Shown: positions 17,714 to 26,652 of the stretch, one piece after another
How the letters are laid out: the number at the start of each line of letters is the position of its first letter
How positions within the stretch are numbered: position 1 is the first letter of the stretch
From: Bacteroidales bacterium
GTDB taxonomy: Bacteria > Bacteroidota > Bacteroidia > Bacteroidales > Marinilabiliaceae
DNA: 64,000 bases
Reading direction: 5' to 3'
Assembly (NCBI GenBank): GCA_024401335.1
Contig: JAKSLH010000011.1
Span: 1-64,000 of the forward strand
Notes under the pieces: model-generated
Databases searched by the model: none
What the model was told of the DNA's origin: nothing
The model's input: only the letters and a program-made list of their open reading frames with translations
Made by a program: the position numbers and the translations under genes

Positions 17714-19228
17714 ATGCTAAACCAGAGTTTACAACAAAAGATGCAGCAGAAGCTGTCACCACTGCAGATTCAGATAATGAAGCTGTTAGAGGTGCCTACT
17801 GCCCAACTTGAACAGCGTATCAAGGAGGAGGTAGAGGTGAACCCTGTGTTGGAGGTGGACCCAGAAGAGATAAGATGTGGCGAAGATGGAGAGCCTGCCG
17901 AACCTGTCGACAATAGCGACACTCCTAGCGAAGAGGAGAGGGAGATGAATGCCACAATGGAGGAGTATCTCGGAAGTGATGATGAGATGCCTTCGTATAA
18001 GACACAGGCTAATAACTACTCGTCTGATGATGAACGCGAAGATATACCGTTCTCCGACGGTACATCGTTCTATGAGCACCTCGATGAACAGGTCGGGTTG
18101 CAGAATCTGACACCGGAACAGCTGGAAATAGCTAAATATATTATTGGAAATATCGACGAAGATGGTTATCTCAGAAGAAAAGTCGATGAGATAGCTGACG
18201 ATATTAGTTTCGCAACTAATAATGACGTTGAAACAAAGGATGTGGCCGACGTTCTTGCTGTGGTGCAGCAGTTCGACCCTCCCGGAGTCGGCGCCCAGGA
18301 TCTTCGCGAGTGCCTTATGCTTCAGCTGTTGCTCAAGGGCGCTTCAAAGGAGGAAACCGACGTTGAGACATCACCTGATCCTGTGATTCAGCTGGCTTAC
18401 AACGTGCTCGATATATGTTTCGAGGAGTTCAGCAAGAAACACTACGACAAGATAATGAAGCGTCTTCATATCGATGATGAAGACGACTTGAGGGATGCCG
18501 TCGATGAGATTGTCCACCTCAATCCAAAACCAGGAAGCGGCTATAGCGGCGCTGGCGCTGTTGTCAAGACGGCACAGCATATCATACCCGACTTCATGAT
18601 TGACTATGAGGATGGCGTTTTGTCTTTCCGACTTAACTCAAGAAACGACCCTCAGCTCAAGATAAGTGCTACTTACACTGAAATGCTTGAGGAATATAGC
18701 AAAAATAGGGATAACCAGACTCGTGAGCAGAAAGAGGCTGTGGCTTTCGTTAAGCAGAAGCTCGATTCGGCTAAGTGGTTTATTGATGCTATAAAGCAAC
18801 GTCGTAATACGCTTCAGACTGTGATGGGCGCGATAATGGACTATCAAGGCGACTATTTCATCGATGGTGATGAATCGAAGTTGAAGCCTATGATATTGAA
18901 GGATATCGCTGAGAAGACCGGACTCGACGCATCGACAATCTCTCGTGTGTCTAACAGCAAATATGTCCAGACGCCGTTTGGTATTTATCCGCTGAAGTAT
19001 TTCTTCTCTGAAAAGGTGCAGAGCACTGATGGCGATGAGGTCAGCTCTCGTGAAGTGAAGAAGATATTGGAGGAGAGCATCTCCGCTGAAGATAAGAAGA
19101 ATCCTCTGACCGACGATAAGCTGGCGGAGATTCTTGCAGCTAAGTCGTTTAATATTGCTCGCAGAACGGTGGCAAAATATAGAGAACAGTTGGGAATACC
19201 TGTGGCTCGACTTAGAAAGGAACTATGA
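17714..19228 (+). CDS. rpoN: RNA polymerase sigma-54 factor
   Basis: This 504-residue protein directs RNA polymerase to -24/-12 promoters that need an AAA+ activator. Region I at the N-terminus is Gln/Leu-rich (LQQKMQQKLSPLQIQIMKLL). It is followed by a very acidic region II (about 45-110), the core-binding region, a helix-turn-helix (TGLDASTISRVSNSKYVQTPFG) and the RpoN box (ARRTVAKYREQLGIP) close to the end. All are complete. The next gene begins 4 bases after the stop. No activator gene is present in the window. Confidence 0.97.
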   Translation: MLNQSLQQKMQQKLSPLQIQIMKLLEVPTAQLEQRIKEEVEVNPVLEVDPEEIRCGEDGEPAEPVDNSDTPSEEEREMNATMEEYLGSDDEMPSYKTQANNYSSDDEREDIPFSDGTSFYEHLDEQVGLQNLTPEQLEIAKYIIGNIDEDGYLRRKVDEIADDISFATNNDVETKDVADVLAVVQQFDPPGVGAQDLRECLMLQLLLKGASKEETDVETSPDPVIQLAYNVLDICFEEFSKKHYDKIMKRLHIDDEDDLRDAVDEIVHLNPKPGSGYSGAGAVVKTAQHIIPDFMIDYEDGVLSFRLNSRNDPQLKISATYTEMLEEYSKNRDNQTREQKEAVAFVKQKLDSAKWFIDAIKQRRNTLQTVMGAIMDYQGDYFIDGDESKLKPMILKDIAEKTGLDASTISRVSNSKYVQTPFGIYPLKYFFSEKVQSTDGDEVSSREVKKILEESISAEDKKNPLTDDKLAEILAAKSFNIARRTVAKYREQLGIPVARLRKEL

Positions 19229-19232
19229 TCAG

Positions 19233-19859
19233 ATGAAAAAGCACGGTCCACTCTACGAAGCAGCACATATATTGTCGGTTGTGTTCCATCCTATGACGAT
19301 GCCGATATATGCGATGATTTATATACTCTATTTCAATCCGTTGTGGAGCCTGCTCCCGTCGGGCTATAAGTCAATTACGATGCTCTATGTGTCCTTCGGC
19401 GCGAGTATATTGCCATTGCTTGCCCTGACTGCAATGATTTATTTCGGTATGGTGGGCAATCCTGAAATGCCTAACAAGAGCGAGAGGGTCCTGCCTTTGG
19501 CTGTCTCAACGATATTTGTCGCGATGACGTGTTACTACACTCATACAAGGGTGGAACTGCCACTGCCGATGACACGACTGATAGAGGGAATGTTTATCAT
19601 GATGCTTATTGCAGTTATCGTTACTCCGATGTGGAAGATAAGTCTACATTCTATGGGGGCTGGGGCTATGATCGCATTCGTGTGTCTCATTGGTATGGCA
19701 TCTAGAATGGATTTCTCTATAGAGGCTTGTGTGGTGTTCTTGCTCGCTGGACTCATCGGATGGGCGCGTCTGTATCTGATGTCGCATACCCCACATCAGT
19801 TGATGGTGGGACTGATTGTTGGTGTTGTATCAATGTCTATTGCATTGTTGCACAGGTAA
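19233..19859 (+). CDS. Multi-pass membrane protein, PAP2-like
   Basis: About 208 residues from the ATG at 19233; an open extension to 19134 lies inside rpoN. Five or so hydrophobic segments. The C-terminal SHTPHQLMVGLIVG resembles the last PAP2 phosphatase motif, but the other PAP2 motifs (KxxxxxxRP, PSGH) are not clear, so lipid phosphatase activity is not certain. It sits between rpoN and ispD in what looks like one transcript. Isoprenoid or lipid-carrier recycling would fit ispD but is an inference. Confidence 0.65.
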   Translation: MKKHGPLYEAAHILSVVFHPMTMPIYAMIYILYFNPLWSLLPSGYKSITMLYVSFGASILPLLALTAMIYFGMVGNPEMPNKSERVLPLAVSTIFVAMTCYYTHTRVELPLPMTRLIEGMFIMMLIAVIVTPMWKISLHSMGAGAMIAFVCLIGMASRMDFSIEACVVFLLAGLIGWARLYLMSHTPHQLMVGLIVGVVSMSIALLHR

Positions 19860-19889
19860 TAATAATATAAGACTAATAATATACAGGAT

Positions 19890-20570
19890 ATGAGGAAATT
19901 TGCAATAATAGTGGCCGGCGGTTCGGGCAAACGTATGGGAAGTGTTGTTCCTAAGCAGTTTATTCTACTGGCTGGTAAGCCAATACTGATGCATACGGTT
20001 GAGAACTTCCGCAAATTCGATCCGGACTTGAATATTATTGTCGTCTTGCCTGAAAGTCAGGTTGGTAGATGGAAGGAACTATGTGAGGAGTTCTCGTTTA
20101 CTGTCGAACATCAGATTGCTATAGGTGGTTCCTCCCGTTTTGAAAGTGTTAAGAATGGACTGGCTTTGGTCGATGGCGACGGACTGGTTGGTGTCCACGA
20201 TGGTGTTCGTCCACTGGTATCTCAGGATACGCTGAATCGTTGCTATATTGAGGCTAGCGCTTATGGAACATCAGTCCCTGTCGGAGAGTCTAAGGAGTCG
20301 GTGCGTGTTATTGCTGAAGGTGGTAAGAGCCGTGCTATAGATCGATCGACTGTCAGGTTGGTTCAGACTCCTCAGGTGTTTAGAGCAAGGATATTGCAAG
20401 AGGCTTATAAACAAGAGTTCAAGCCGGCTTTTACTGATGATGCCAGTGTGGTGGAGTCTATCGGATATCCAATACATTTGTCGAGCGGTAATAAGGAAAA
20501 TATAAAGATAACGACGCCCGACGACTTGATATATGCCGAGGCATTACTGCCTAGAATGGAAAAGGAATAG
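19890..20570 (+). CDS. ispD: 2-C-methyl-D-erythritol 4-phosphate cytidylyltransferase
   Basis: This is the third step of the MEP isoprenoid pathway: CTP plus methylerythritol phosphate gives CDP-methylerythritol. The 226-residue protein shows the CTP-binding GGSGKRMGSVVPKQF loop, VHDGVRPLV, VPVGESKESV and the TPQVFRARIL and FTDDASVVE motifs. Length is normal. It lies 30 bases after the PAP2-like gene and ends at a strong terminator. Confidence 0.95.
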   Translation: MRKFAIIVAGGSGKRMGSVVPKQFILLAGKPILMHTVENFRKFDPDLNIIVVLPESQVGRWKELCEEFSFTVEHQIAIGGSSRFESVKNGLALVDGDGLVGVHDGVRPLVSQDTLNRCYIEASAYGTSVPVGESKESVRVIAEGGKSRAIDRSTVRLVQTPQVFRARILQEAYKQEFKPAFTDDASVVESIGYPIHLSSGNKENIKITTPDDLIYAEALLPRMEKE

Positions 20571-20580
20571 CAAGAGAATA

Positions 20581-20612
20581 AAAAAGCGTCCGACATTCGT
20601 CGGGCGCTTTTT
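20581..20612 (+). terminator. Terminator behind ispD
   Basis: AGCGTCCGAC and GTCGGGCGCT pair around a short loop, flanked by runs of A before and T after. It can work in both directions and separates ispD from the convergent small gene. Confidence 0.85.
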
Positions 20613-20633
20613 CTATGTAGTTGGTGAACTGAT

Positions 20634-21011
20634 TTATTTGCCAAATAATTTGCCGAGGATGTTGAGGCCTGCACTGAGCATGCTGCTCTTGTCACCACCC
20701 ATCGCACCGACAATGTCAGAAATCTGCTTGACGTTAGATGCTGCTGCTGCCTCAGTCTTGTTGTCACTGCCCTTATACTGGTTATAGAGCGACATGAGCT
20801 GCTGAGCTATAGCAAGGTAGTCGATCGACGAAGATGATGAAGAAGATGACGAAGCCTTTGTTGAAGATTGCGACGAAGATGTCATGTTCTTCACGATGCT
20901 TGTGGCGATATCTGTCAAAGCTGAGTTGCTAAGTGAACCGTTTGAGTTTGATGATGACTGTGTGTTGCTCATCACCAACTTCCAGATGCTTGATAAATCT
21001 AATCCTTCCAT
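20634..21011 (-). CDS. Ser-rich small protein of unknown function
   Basis: About 125 residues from the ATG at 21011 (MEGLDLSS). The upstream in-frame extension runs into the promoter area and is ignored. Residues 18-75 are very rich in Ser, Thr and Asn, with a run of Ser near 55-62. Residues 62-125 form likely amphipathic helices and end in LNILGKLFGK. There is no signal peptide, lipobox or enzyme motif. It faces the sigma-factor operon, divergently. Function unknown. Confidence 0.6.
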   Translation of the reverse strand: MEGLDLSSIWKLVMSNTQSSSNSNGSLSNSALTDIATSIVKNMTSSSQSSTKASSSSSSSSSIDYLAIAQQLMSLYNQYKGSDNKTEAAAASNVKQISDIVGAMGGDKSSMLSAGLNILGKLFGK

Positions 21012-21132
21012 AATAATTATTGTTTGTTTTAAACTATTACGCCACGAATAGAACAAAAGTTGCTAAAAAAGTTTATTTAGATGTTACAAAAATGAGATAT
21101 TGGCGTTATGCCTTATGAAACGTGTTTATTAG

Positions 21133-21642
21133 ATGGCAGAAAGATATGAATATATAACTGAAGCGTTTGACTCCGTGAGGGCTCAGGTGACGGCTATGGT
21201 TGGCCGTATGCTTAACTCTCGTGATGAGGCTTCTGATATCATACAGGAGGCTTTCTGCCGTTTATGGCCACGTCGCGAGGTGATTGGTAGTAAGTCTGAA
21301 GCCGCAGCTCTGGCAACTATTACGGCTAAGAATATCTGTATTGATCGCATTAGGAGTAACGGCCGACATTCTATGGTTTGTATCGACGAAGATAGGGATG
21401 CGGGCGAAGCTGACGCGGCTGATAGGCTGCTTGAGGTGAGGGAGCAGTTCGATATCGTCAATGGAATAATAAATGAACGCCTTACCGAGTTGCAACGCAA
21501 GATTATGCAGATGAAGGAGTTCGAAGAGATGACGACCGATGAGATTGCTCAGCAACTGGGTATGGAAGAGGCTGCCGTGAGGATGAATATCAGTCGCGCT
21601 CGTAAAACAATTAGAGAACTATATCAGGAGGTGAATATATGA
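21133..21642 (+). CDS. ECF-type RNA polymerase sigma factor
   Basis: A 169-residue sigma-70-family factor of the extracytoplasmic-function type. Region 2 is at about 10-75 (RDEASDIIQEAFCRLW, with TAKNICIDRIRS), and region 4 at about 115-165 (LQRKIMQMKEFEEMTTDEIAQQLGMEEAAVRMNISRARKTI) contains the promoter-recognition helix-turn-helix. The next gene starts inside its last codons (ATGA overlap), and two secreted or outer-membrane genes follow. This is a typical layout for a sigma factor controlled by an anti-sigma factor in the inner membrane. No FecR-like or SusC-type transducer is nearby. Confidence 0.92.
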   Translation: MAERYEYITEAFDSVRAQVTAMVGRMLNSRDEASDIIQEAFCRLWPRREVIGSKSEAAALATITAKNICIDRIRSNGRHSMVCIDEDRDAGEADAADRLLEVREQFDIVNGIINERLTELQRKIMQMKEFEEMTTDEIAQQLGMEEAAVRMNISRARKTIRELYQEVNI

Positions 21643-22070
21643 GACTACAGAGAACAAAAAAAGAATGGATGGACTTGAGAGACCGTTACTACGAGGCGCA
21701 GACTACGCCACGCGAGGAACGGGAACTGGCAGAATATCTGTTTGAAGATGAGGAGTCGCAGACACCTGAATGGGATGCTGATAGGGCTGTCTTGTCGTAT
21801 GCCTTGACTGGCAGAAGCAATGCTGTAAAGCGTCAGAAACATAGTGGCAGAAGGTCTTGGATTGCCGCCGCGGCTGTCGTCGGTGTCGCTATGGCTGGTT
21901 ATGGCCTTATGACTATGAATGCCAATAGCAAATGCTGGATGACACAGGATGGTAATACTTACTATTCCGAACAGATGGCTTCCGAACAGATGGAAGAGAA
22001 TCTGTTGCTTGCATTGGCTGAATATTCAACAGTTGAAGAGGATTTGTCGATGATACTAACAATAGAATAA
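21639..22070 (+). CDS. Putative single-pass anti-sigma factor
   Basis: A 143-residue protein. Residues 1-65 are charged and cytoplasmic (EWMDLRDRYYEAQTTPREERELAEYL), one membrane segment lies at about 72-92 (WIAAAAVVGVAMAGYGLMTM), and about 50 residues follow outside. The topology, and the 4-base overlap with the sigma gene, are those of anti-sigma factors. I do not see a ZAS zinc motif (HxxxCxxC), so the family cannot be named. It would hold the sigma factor at the membrane until a signal arrives; this is inferred from position. Confidence 0.65.
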   Translation: MRLQRTKKEWMDLRDRYYEAQTTPREERELAEYLFEDEESQTPEWDADRAVLSYALTGRSNAVKRQKHSGRRSWIAAAAVVGVAMAGYGLMTMNANSKCWMTQDGNTYYSEQMASEQMEENLLLALAEYSTVEEDLSMILTIE

Positions 22071-22072
22071 CT

Positions 22073-22513
22073 ATGAGAGCAATAATGATGATAGCCTTGG
22101 CGCTAATGATGTCTGTGGCGTCGAGAGCGCAAGATAATCTTGCGACGGAACGTATATTCAGAAATATTGGCAATATATGCTCACAGAACGACCAGGTCTT
22201 TATGTCTGGCAAGAGTGTCGAACAGTATGGCCTCACGTTGTTCAAGAGTGTTCTGACAAAAAACTCTGTGTCGGCTGTCGGACTGATGCGTAATGCTGCC
22301 ATTGAAGATGGTAAGATTGCTGTTAATCAGAAGACTATTGTTCGCGACGGTGAGACTGTGGCCTGTTACTATCAGCTTCCGCCTGCTGATGGGTCCGATG
22401 ATAACAGGTTTGTGTTATATAGGCAGATGGATGAGAGAACGGCCATGCTGATATATATGGAAGGTGAAACAACATTAGATAATATAGTAAACATTAAACT
22501 TAACAAGAGATAG
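22073..22513 (+). CDS. Secreted protein of unknown function in the sigma operon
   Basis: 146 residues with a signal peptide ending in SRAQD (about residue 19). The rest is a small alpha/beta domain with no cysteines apart from two single ones. Layout and length resemble DUF4252/DUF6108-type proteins found beside ECF sigma factors in Bacteroidales, but I cannot confirm the family. It starts 2 bases after the anti-sigma-like gene and ends 1 base before the next gene, so all four genes are one operon. Confidence 0.6.
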   Translation: MRAIMMIALALMMSVASRAQDNLATERIFRNIGNICSQNDQVFMSGKSVEQYGLTLFKSVLTKNSVSAVGLMRNAAIEDGKIAVNQKTIVRDGETVACYYQLPPADGSDDNRFVLYRQMDERTAMLIYMEGETTLDNIVNIKLNKR

Positions 22514-22514
22514 T

Positions 22515-23366
22515 ATGAAAAAGATTGTATTGACCATGGCAATGATGGTAGCGACATCAGTATATGCAGAAGTGATGCCCGATACGACAATAGTGCATAA
22601 TGGACACTCGGTGACAATAACAGATGGGTCACTCAACATATCATCTACTGAGTCAAGGACTAATACCTACGAGACACAGTACTACGAATGGACAATTAGT
22701 GAATCGTTCAACTTGCCACTGCTCGACATGATGACTGGTAAGAAGAAAAAGAATATGGCTAATAAACCACACTTCGAGTCTAAGATAACTGGTTTTTATG
22801 TCGGCTTCAACAAGGCTATAGATTCTCCAAGTGATATGTTCGATAACGATATGGGTCGTTCTATTGAACTGGGCTTTACATTTGTTGAGGAATCAAAGGT
22901 TATAAGTGAGAATGTGGCATTTACTGCTGGCTTTGGTCTGAACTGGAGAAACTTCAAGCTGACAGATGACAACTGGATGCATAAGTGCGGAGGTTATGTG
23001 GAGATGTCTGAGATACCTGCCAAATGGGAGTTGGAATACTCAAAGCTTAGGGTGTTTGGCTTTAGCCTTCCTATGGTTGTTGAACTGCAGCAGAAGCACG
23101 GACGTGGCTTCCATGGCTATGTCGGTGCAGCGGCCGACTTCCGATTGGCAAAGCGTGTCGTAAATGTCTATTATGATGACCAGGATGTTCATCACAAGAA
23201 TACTCGAAAACATGTGAGGACATTGCCTGTCGGCTGTGATGTCGTTGCACAGGTTGGCTACAGAGATCTCGCCGTATATGCGAAATACAGCCCTGTTCGA
23301 CTCTTTGAAGAAGGACGTGGCCCAATAGACAAGGCACTCACAGTTGGCCTCAAATGGTGCTGGTAA
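22515..23366 (+). CDS. Putative outer-membrane beta-barrel protein
   Basis: 283 residues with a signal peptide (cut near YAEV, about 19). From residue 85 on there are alternating amphipathic strands ending in aromatic residues (ITGFYVGFNKA, IELGFTF, VAFTAGFGLNWRNF, VGLKWCW at the very end), as in PorT-like eight-stranded barrels of Bacteroidota. Residues 45-85 are a charged linker. As the last gene of the sigma operon it may be a target or the sensor of the stress response; this is inference. A strong repeated-type terminator follows. Confidence 0.68.
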   Translation: MKKIVLTMAMMVATSVYAEVMPDTTIVHNGHSVTITDGSLNISSTESRTNTYETQYYEWTISESFNLPLLDMMTGKKKKNMANKPHFESKITGFYVGFNKAIDSPSDMFDNDMGRSIELGFTFVEESKVISENVAFTAGFGLNWRNFKLTDDNWMHKCGGYVEMSEIPAKWELEYSKLRVFGFSLPMVVELQQKHGRGFHGYVGAAADFRLAKRVVNVYYDDQDVHHKNTRKHVRTLPVGCDVVAQVGYRDLAVYAKYSPVRLFEEGRGPIDKALTVGLKWCW

Positions 23367-23388
23367 GGTGATATATCATTAATACCTC

Positions 23389-23431
23389 AGACGGCTGCCG
23401 GACACTAGTCTGACAGCCGTCTATGTTTTTT
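23389..23431. terminator. Nested-hairpin terminator, copy 1 of a repeated element
   Basis: AGACGGCTG pairs with CAGCCGTCT, and inside it CGGAC pairs with GTCTG (one G-U), followed by ATG and a T-tract. Nearly the same 34-base element occurs at 31569-31602. Both lie between convergent genes. Confidence 0.8.
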
Positions 23432-23438
23432 ATGGCTT

Positions 23439-24998
23439 TTATGCCTCTTCCACCACATACTCGTCGATGCCGCGGAGCTGGTGACTGAAGTTGACACCTA
23501 TGCAGACTATCTTCTTGCCGCTTGATTTGAACGGATCGGCATAATGCTTTTCTTTTATCTGATCGAGGGCTTCCCGGGCAGATTTCTCGTATTTGAACTC
23601 CCAGATATAGACATAGTCGGGCGTTTCCATCGTCATATCTATACGGCCCTCACTGGTATGATATTCGGCACGAGTGTATACGCCACAAAGGGTGCTGACG
23701 ATGAACATCACATTCTGGTAGTGGTTCTCAAGGTCGCGGACAAGTTCGTATGGAGTGATTGAGAAGAGGCTCTTGAGACGATTCATGAAGCCGTCGATAT
23801 TGCCAGACTCCAAATCCCGAATGAAATTTTGGATGTTAAATCCAGTGTCGCCTTTTGACACAGACGTGTAATATGGCATCAAGTATCTGACAAAACCTTC
23901 TCGTACCTCCTCATTAGGAAAACCGAGCTTATATAAACCGAACCTTTTTTCGTAACCCTTTATTGTCAGGTAGCCACTTTGGAATATCACAGGGATAGGA
24001 TCCTTTGAGGTCGAGTCTATAGAGTTGAGTACATCTGCATCAACTTCCTTGTTGGCCATCTCCTCGAGGTTGTAGTTATGATTCTTGAGCAGTTCAACGA
24101 GATATGATGGTGTGCCAGTCTCGAACCAGTAGCTGCCGAATTTATTCTTACTAAGACAGTTCAAGACACTAAATGGATTGTACATGCCTAGAGCTTCTTC
24201 TGTAAAATGGTAACCATCGTAACGTCGCTTGAGTTCGGCATACGCCTCATCCTTGGTCATCCTTTGTTTTTCGGCAAGGACAGCTACATAGTCGTCAAAA
24301 CAGTCATGCAACTCCTCTTCGCTAATACCGCAGATGTCAGAATACATTTCATCAAGCGAGATGTCGTTGAGATTATTCAAGTCGCTGAACACACTCACCT
24401 TGCCAAACTTCGTCACGCCAGTGAGGAGAGCAAATTTGATGCATCCATCCATGCTCTTCAAAGCACCATAGAAGCCTTTTAGTGTTGCACGATATTCTTC
24501 CTGAAGCTCTGCATTGCCTATAGCCTGAAGCATAGGCTTGTCGTATTCATCTACAAGGATAACCACGCGCTGACCCGTCTTCTCGTAAGCACGACGGATG
24601 ACACCTTCAAAACGTGTACCTAATGATCGCTCAGCCTCATGGCTTCCATAGAGCGTTTCCCATTGAACCAATGCAAGATTTAACTTGTTGGAAAGGTCAT
24701 CACTATGGTCATACTTTTCGGTGTTCAAGTCAAGATGCAACACGGGATGTTCAGTCCACTTCTGCTCAAGTTTTTCTATAGCCAAGCCTTTGAACAACTC
24801 CTTTTTGCCAAGGAAATATGCCTTAAGAGTCGATAGAAGCATGCTCTTGCCGAAACGACGAGGACGCGACAGGAAGTAATAGCGGCCGGTATTAGCCATC
24901 TTATACATAATGGCTGTCTTGTCGACGTATAGATAGCCGTCATTAATCAGACTCTCGAAGTCCTGTATTCCAATTGGCAAATTCTTGAGTTGCTCCAT
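23439..24998 (-). CDS. AAA-ATPase-like protein with C-terminal PD-(D/E)XK nuclease-like domain
   Basis: About 519 residues from the ATG at 24998 (MEQLKNLPIGIQDFESLI). The N-terminal AAA-ATPase_like domain has Walker A (SRPRRFGKSML) and Walker B (VVILVDEYDKPML). The C-terminal part (TPDYVYIWEFKYEKSAREALDQIKEKHYADPF) is the PDDEXK_9 type with an ExK core. Such genes are present in many copies in Bacteroidales genomes; their role is unknown, with defence or mobile-element origin often suspected. Two -7-like boxes form a palindrome just upstream. Single gene. Confidence 0.85.
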   Translation of the reverse strand: MEQLKNLPIGIQDFESLINDGYLYVDKTAIMYKMANTGRYYFLSRPRRFGKSMLLSTLKAYFLGKKELFKGLAIEKLEQKWTEHPVLHLDLNTEKYDHSDDLSNKLNLALVQWETLYGSHEAERSLGTRFEGVIRRAYEKTGQRVVILVDEYDKPMLQAIGNAELQEEYRATLKGFYGALKSMDGCIKFALLTGVTKFGKVSVFSDLNNLNDISLDEMYSDICGISEEELHDCFDDYVAVLAEKQRMTKDEAYAELKRRYDGYHFTEEALGMYNPFSVLNCLSKNKFGSYWFETGTPSYLVELLKNHNYNLEEMANKEVDADVLNSIDSTSKDPIPVIFQSGYLTIKGYEKRFGLYKLGFPNEEVREGFVRYLMPYYTSVSKGDTGFNIQNFIRDLESGNIDGFMNRLKSLFSITPYELVRDLENHYQNVMFIVSTLCGVYTRAEYHTSEGRIDMTMETPDYVYIWEFKYEKSAREALDQIKEKHYADPFKSSGKKIVCIGVNFSHQLRGIDEYVVEEA

Positions 24999-25022
24999 GA
25001 TGCGATGTATTTTATACAAACA

Positions 25023-25038
25023 CAAAAGTATACTTTTG
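25023..25038. promoter_or_regulatory. Palindromic double -7 box
   Basis: CAAAAGTATACTTTTG is a perfect 16-bp palindrome containing TACTTTTG on both strands. On the minus strand TTG at 25051-25053 lies 20 bases away, giving a good promoter for the AAA-ATPase gene; on the plus strand no matching -33 is seen. Confidence 0.55.
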
Positions 25039-25356
25039 AAGGAGATTATGCAAGGATTGGGCTGATTTCACTGGCCCGGCCTTTCCAAAGTGCTTTAGGA
25101 GGTGGATGGTTGGACCTAAATACAATATCCTATGTGTTAACTATTGTAAACATGTGTCCGCACAGTATATGCTGTTATTGTTCTCGTGTCTCACGAGGTT
25201 TAATATTGGATGTTTTTAATTTAAAAGACTTTGTATTCCAAAACTCAGAATCTAAGTGTGAATATTATCGAGGAAACATGAATAAAGTCATTGTTAAAAA
25301 TGGATAATAATGGTGTGTTATGACGATTTGCTGTGACATTTGTCCCATTTATATTA
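25039..25356. other. Intergenic stretch without a supported gene
   Basis: About 320 bases. It contains a GC-richer patch (25060-25130), a small hairpin CTCGTG/CACGAG (25183-25197) and an open plus frame that ends in NKVIVKNG, like the tail of a sorting domain but without other support. No confident gene or RNA is seen. Confidence 0.35.
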
Positions 25357-25364
25357 TACCTTTG
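25357..25364 (+). promoter_or_regulatory. -7 box for the 25466-31548 locus
   Basis: TACCTTTG about 100 bases before the first gene; no -33 element at the usual distance. The leader between box and gene is long and AT-rich. Confidence 0.45.
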
Positions 25365-25465
25365 CAATGACAAAAAGTATGAGCATCATCATGTGAGTTG
25401 ATGCATATTCCATATCTATTCATGAAAAAACAGGCAATAGTGCTTGCTAATTTTATTATAAAACT

Positions 25466-26434
25466 ATGAAAATTAATTATTTTGCGAAGGCGCGCATTTT
25501 ATTTAGCGCTTCAGTTGTTTGTGCATTGTTATCATGTTCAAACGAAACCGATGAAATCGGTGTTATGGCTAATGAGGCAGATCAGTACTCGGCCGAGATC
25601 CTTGAAAAAATCGCATATGGTTGCGATAGTTACCTTTATGATGAAGACGTAGACGAGAAGATTGAAACTTCGGCTTCAGATGAGTACATGGCTTTGATTA
25701 CTGAGAGGTTGTCAAATATAAGAGCGAATAAAAGTTTTGCTAATTATTCTACTGATGCATATGTTGGTGTTATTAAAACAGATAAGAAGTTAGGATGTGG
25801 TAAGTATGATGAAATTGAAATTAGATATGATTGTGAAAATGGACACAGTAATAATACACATAGCTCAGGTTATAAGGGGTTGTGGGATGTGAGGCAAAAT
25901 ATCACAATGCGTTTTTGTTTGGTACATAATGGTTGTTTTGGTAATACGTATAATTCATATGGTGTAATTAATTTTTATAAAAATGAAAAAAGTCCTAATT
26001 GGGAGCCTCGTTCTAATGTTTCTATGTTGGAAGTTCATATGGATGCGGAAGACCATCATGATGAAAGGACAGTTATGAAGTACATTGATAAACAAAAAAA
26101 TACGATTGAAGAGAAAAAAGATTTTGGAACAGTTCATATTGATAAAAATGGTAATCTAAACTTTGAACTTATTGTTTATTTAGGTGATGGAAGTCATTAT
26201 GGTAGTTTCCCTGATTTAGGCTTTGAATATGGAGTATTCGGCACTATTTTTAATGAATTTGAAAAAGATTACGGTGATTATTATGGACATGTACATAGTG
26301 ATGATGAAGATAATAACAATGCAAATACTATTTGTATAAAAGGGGGCAAATCAATAAAAAATTTGACGCCATCTTATGAAGGGGTGATACATATGGGAAG
26401 AAATACAGACTTTTATTTAACGAAGGTAATGTAG
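25466..26434 (+). CDS. Lipoprotein of unknown function with six cysteines in the mature part
   Basis: 322 residues with a lipoprotein signal peptide (VVCALLSC, lipid cysteine about C24). The mature part has no family I recognise. It is acidic, with a Ser/Asp/Glu-rich first 60 residues and then a predicted beta-rich domain with many aromatic and Asn residues. Six cysteines beside the lipid-bearing one (in YGCDS, LGCGK, YDCEN, RFCLV, NGCFG and TICIK) could make three disulfides. The next gene encodes a DsbA-like lipoprotein, so this protein may be its client. Base composition is clearly more AT-rich than the core genes around, which may mean transfer. Confidence 0.7.
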   Translation: MKINYFAKARILFSASVVCALLSCSNETDEIGVMANEADQYSAEILEKIAYGCDSYLYDEDVDEKIETSASDEYMALITERLSNIRANKSFANYSTDAYVGVIKTDKKLGCGKYDEIEIRYDCENGHSNNTHSSGYKGLWDVRQNITMRFCLVHNGCFGNTYNSYGVINFYKNEKSPNWEPRSNVSMLEVHMDAEDHHDERTVMKYIDKQKNTIEEKKDFGTVHIDKNGNLNFELIVYLGDGSHYGSFPDLGFEYGVFGTIFNEFEKDYGDYYGHVHSDDEDNNNANTICIKGGKSIKNLTPSYEGVIHMGRNTDFYLTKVM

Positions 26435-26652
26435 TTACATGTTCTTCTAATGGAATTATTAAGGCAATCATATAGGATTTGAAACAATGTCAATCGTGCA
26501 ATTGTGTAGCTACGAAAACTTGAAAATATTTGTAGTTAGACAGAGGTTAATAATCAAAACTATTAGAATGCAACTTGTTGAAGGCGTGGAACAAGTCCTA
26601 TATGAATGCCATTGTTTATAAGCATGTTTTAATAGTGTATCCTTTTTGAATA

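Noticed and set aside
17714..19228. Search for sigma-54 (-24/-12) promoters near rpoN and other genes
   Set aside because: No TGGC-N8-TTGC-like element was found in the intergenic regions I read closely.
24990..25307. A 105-residue plus frame ending in NKVIVKNG
   Set aside because: It starts inside the AAA-ATPase gene, has no sorting-domain body, and only the last residues resemble one; kept only as a remark on the intergenic region.
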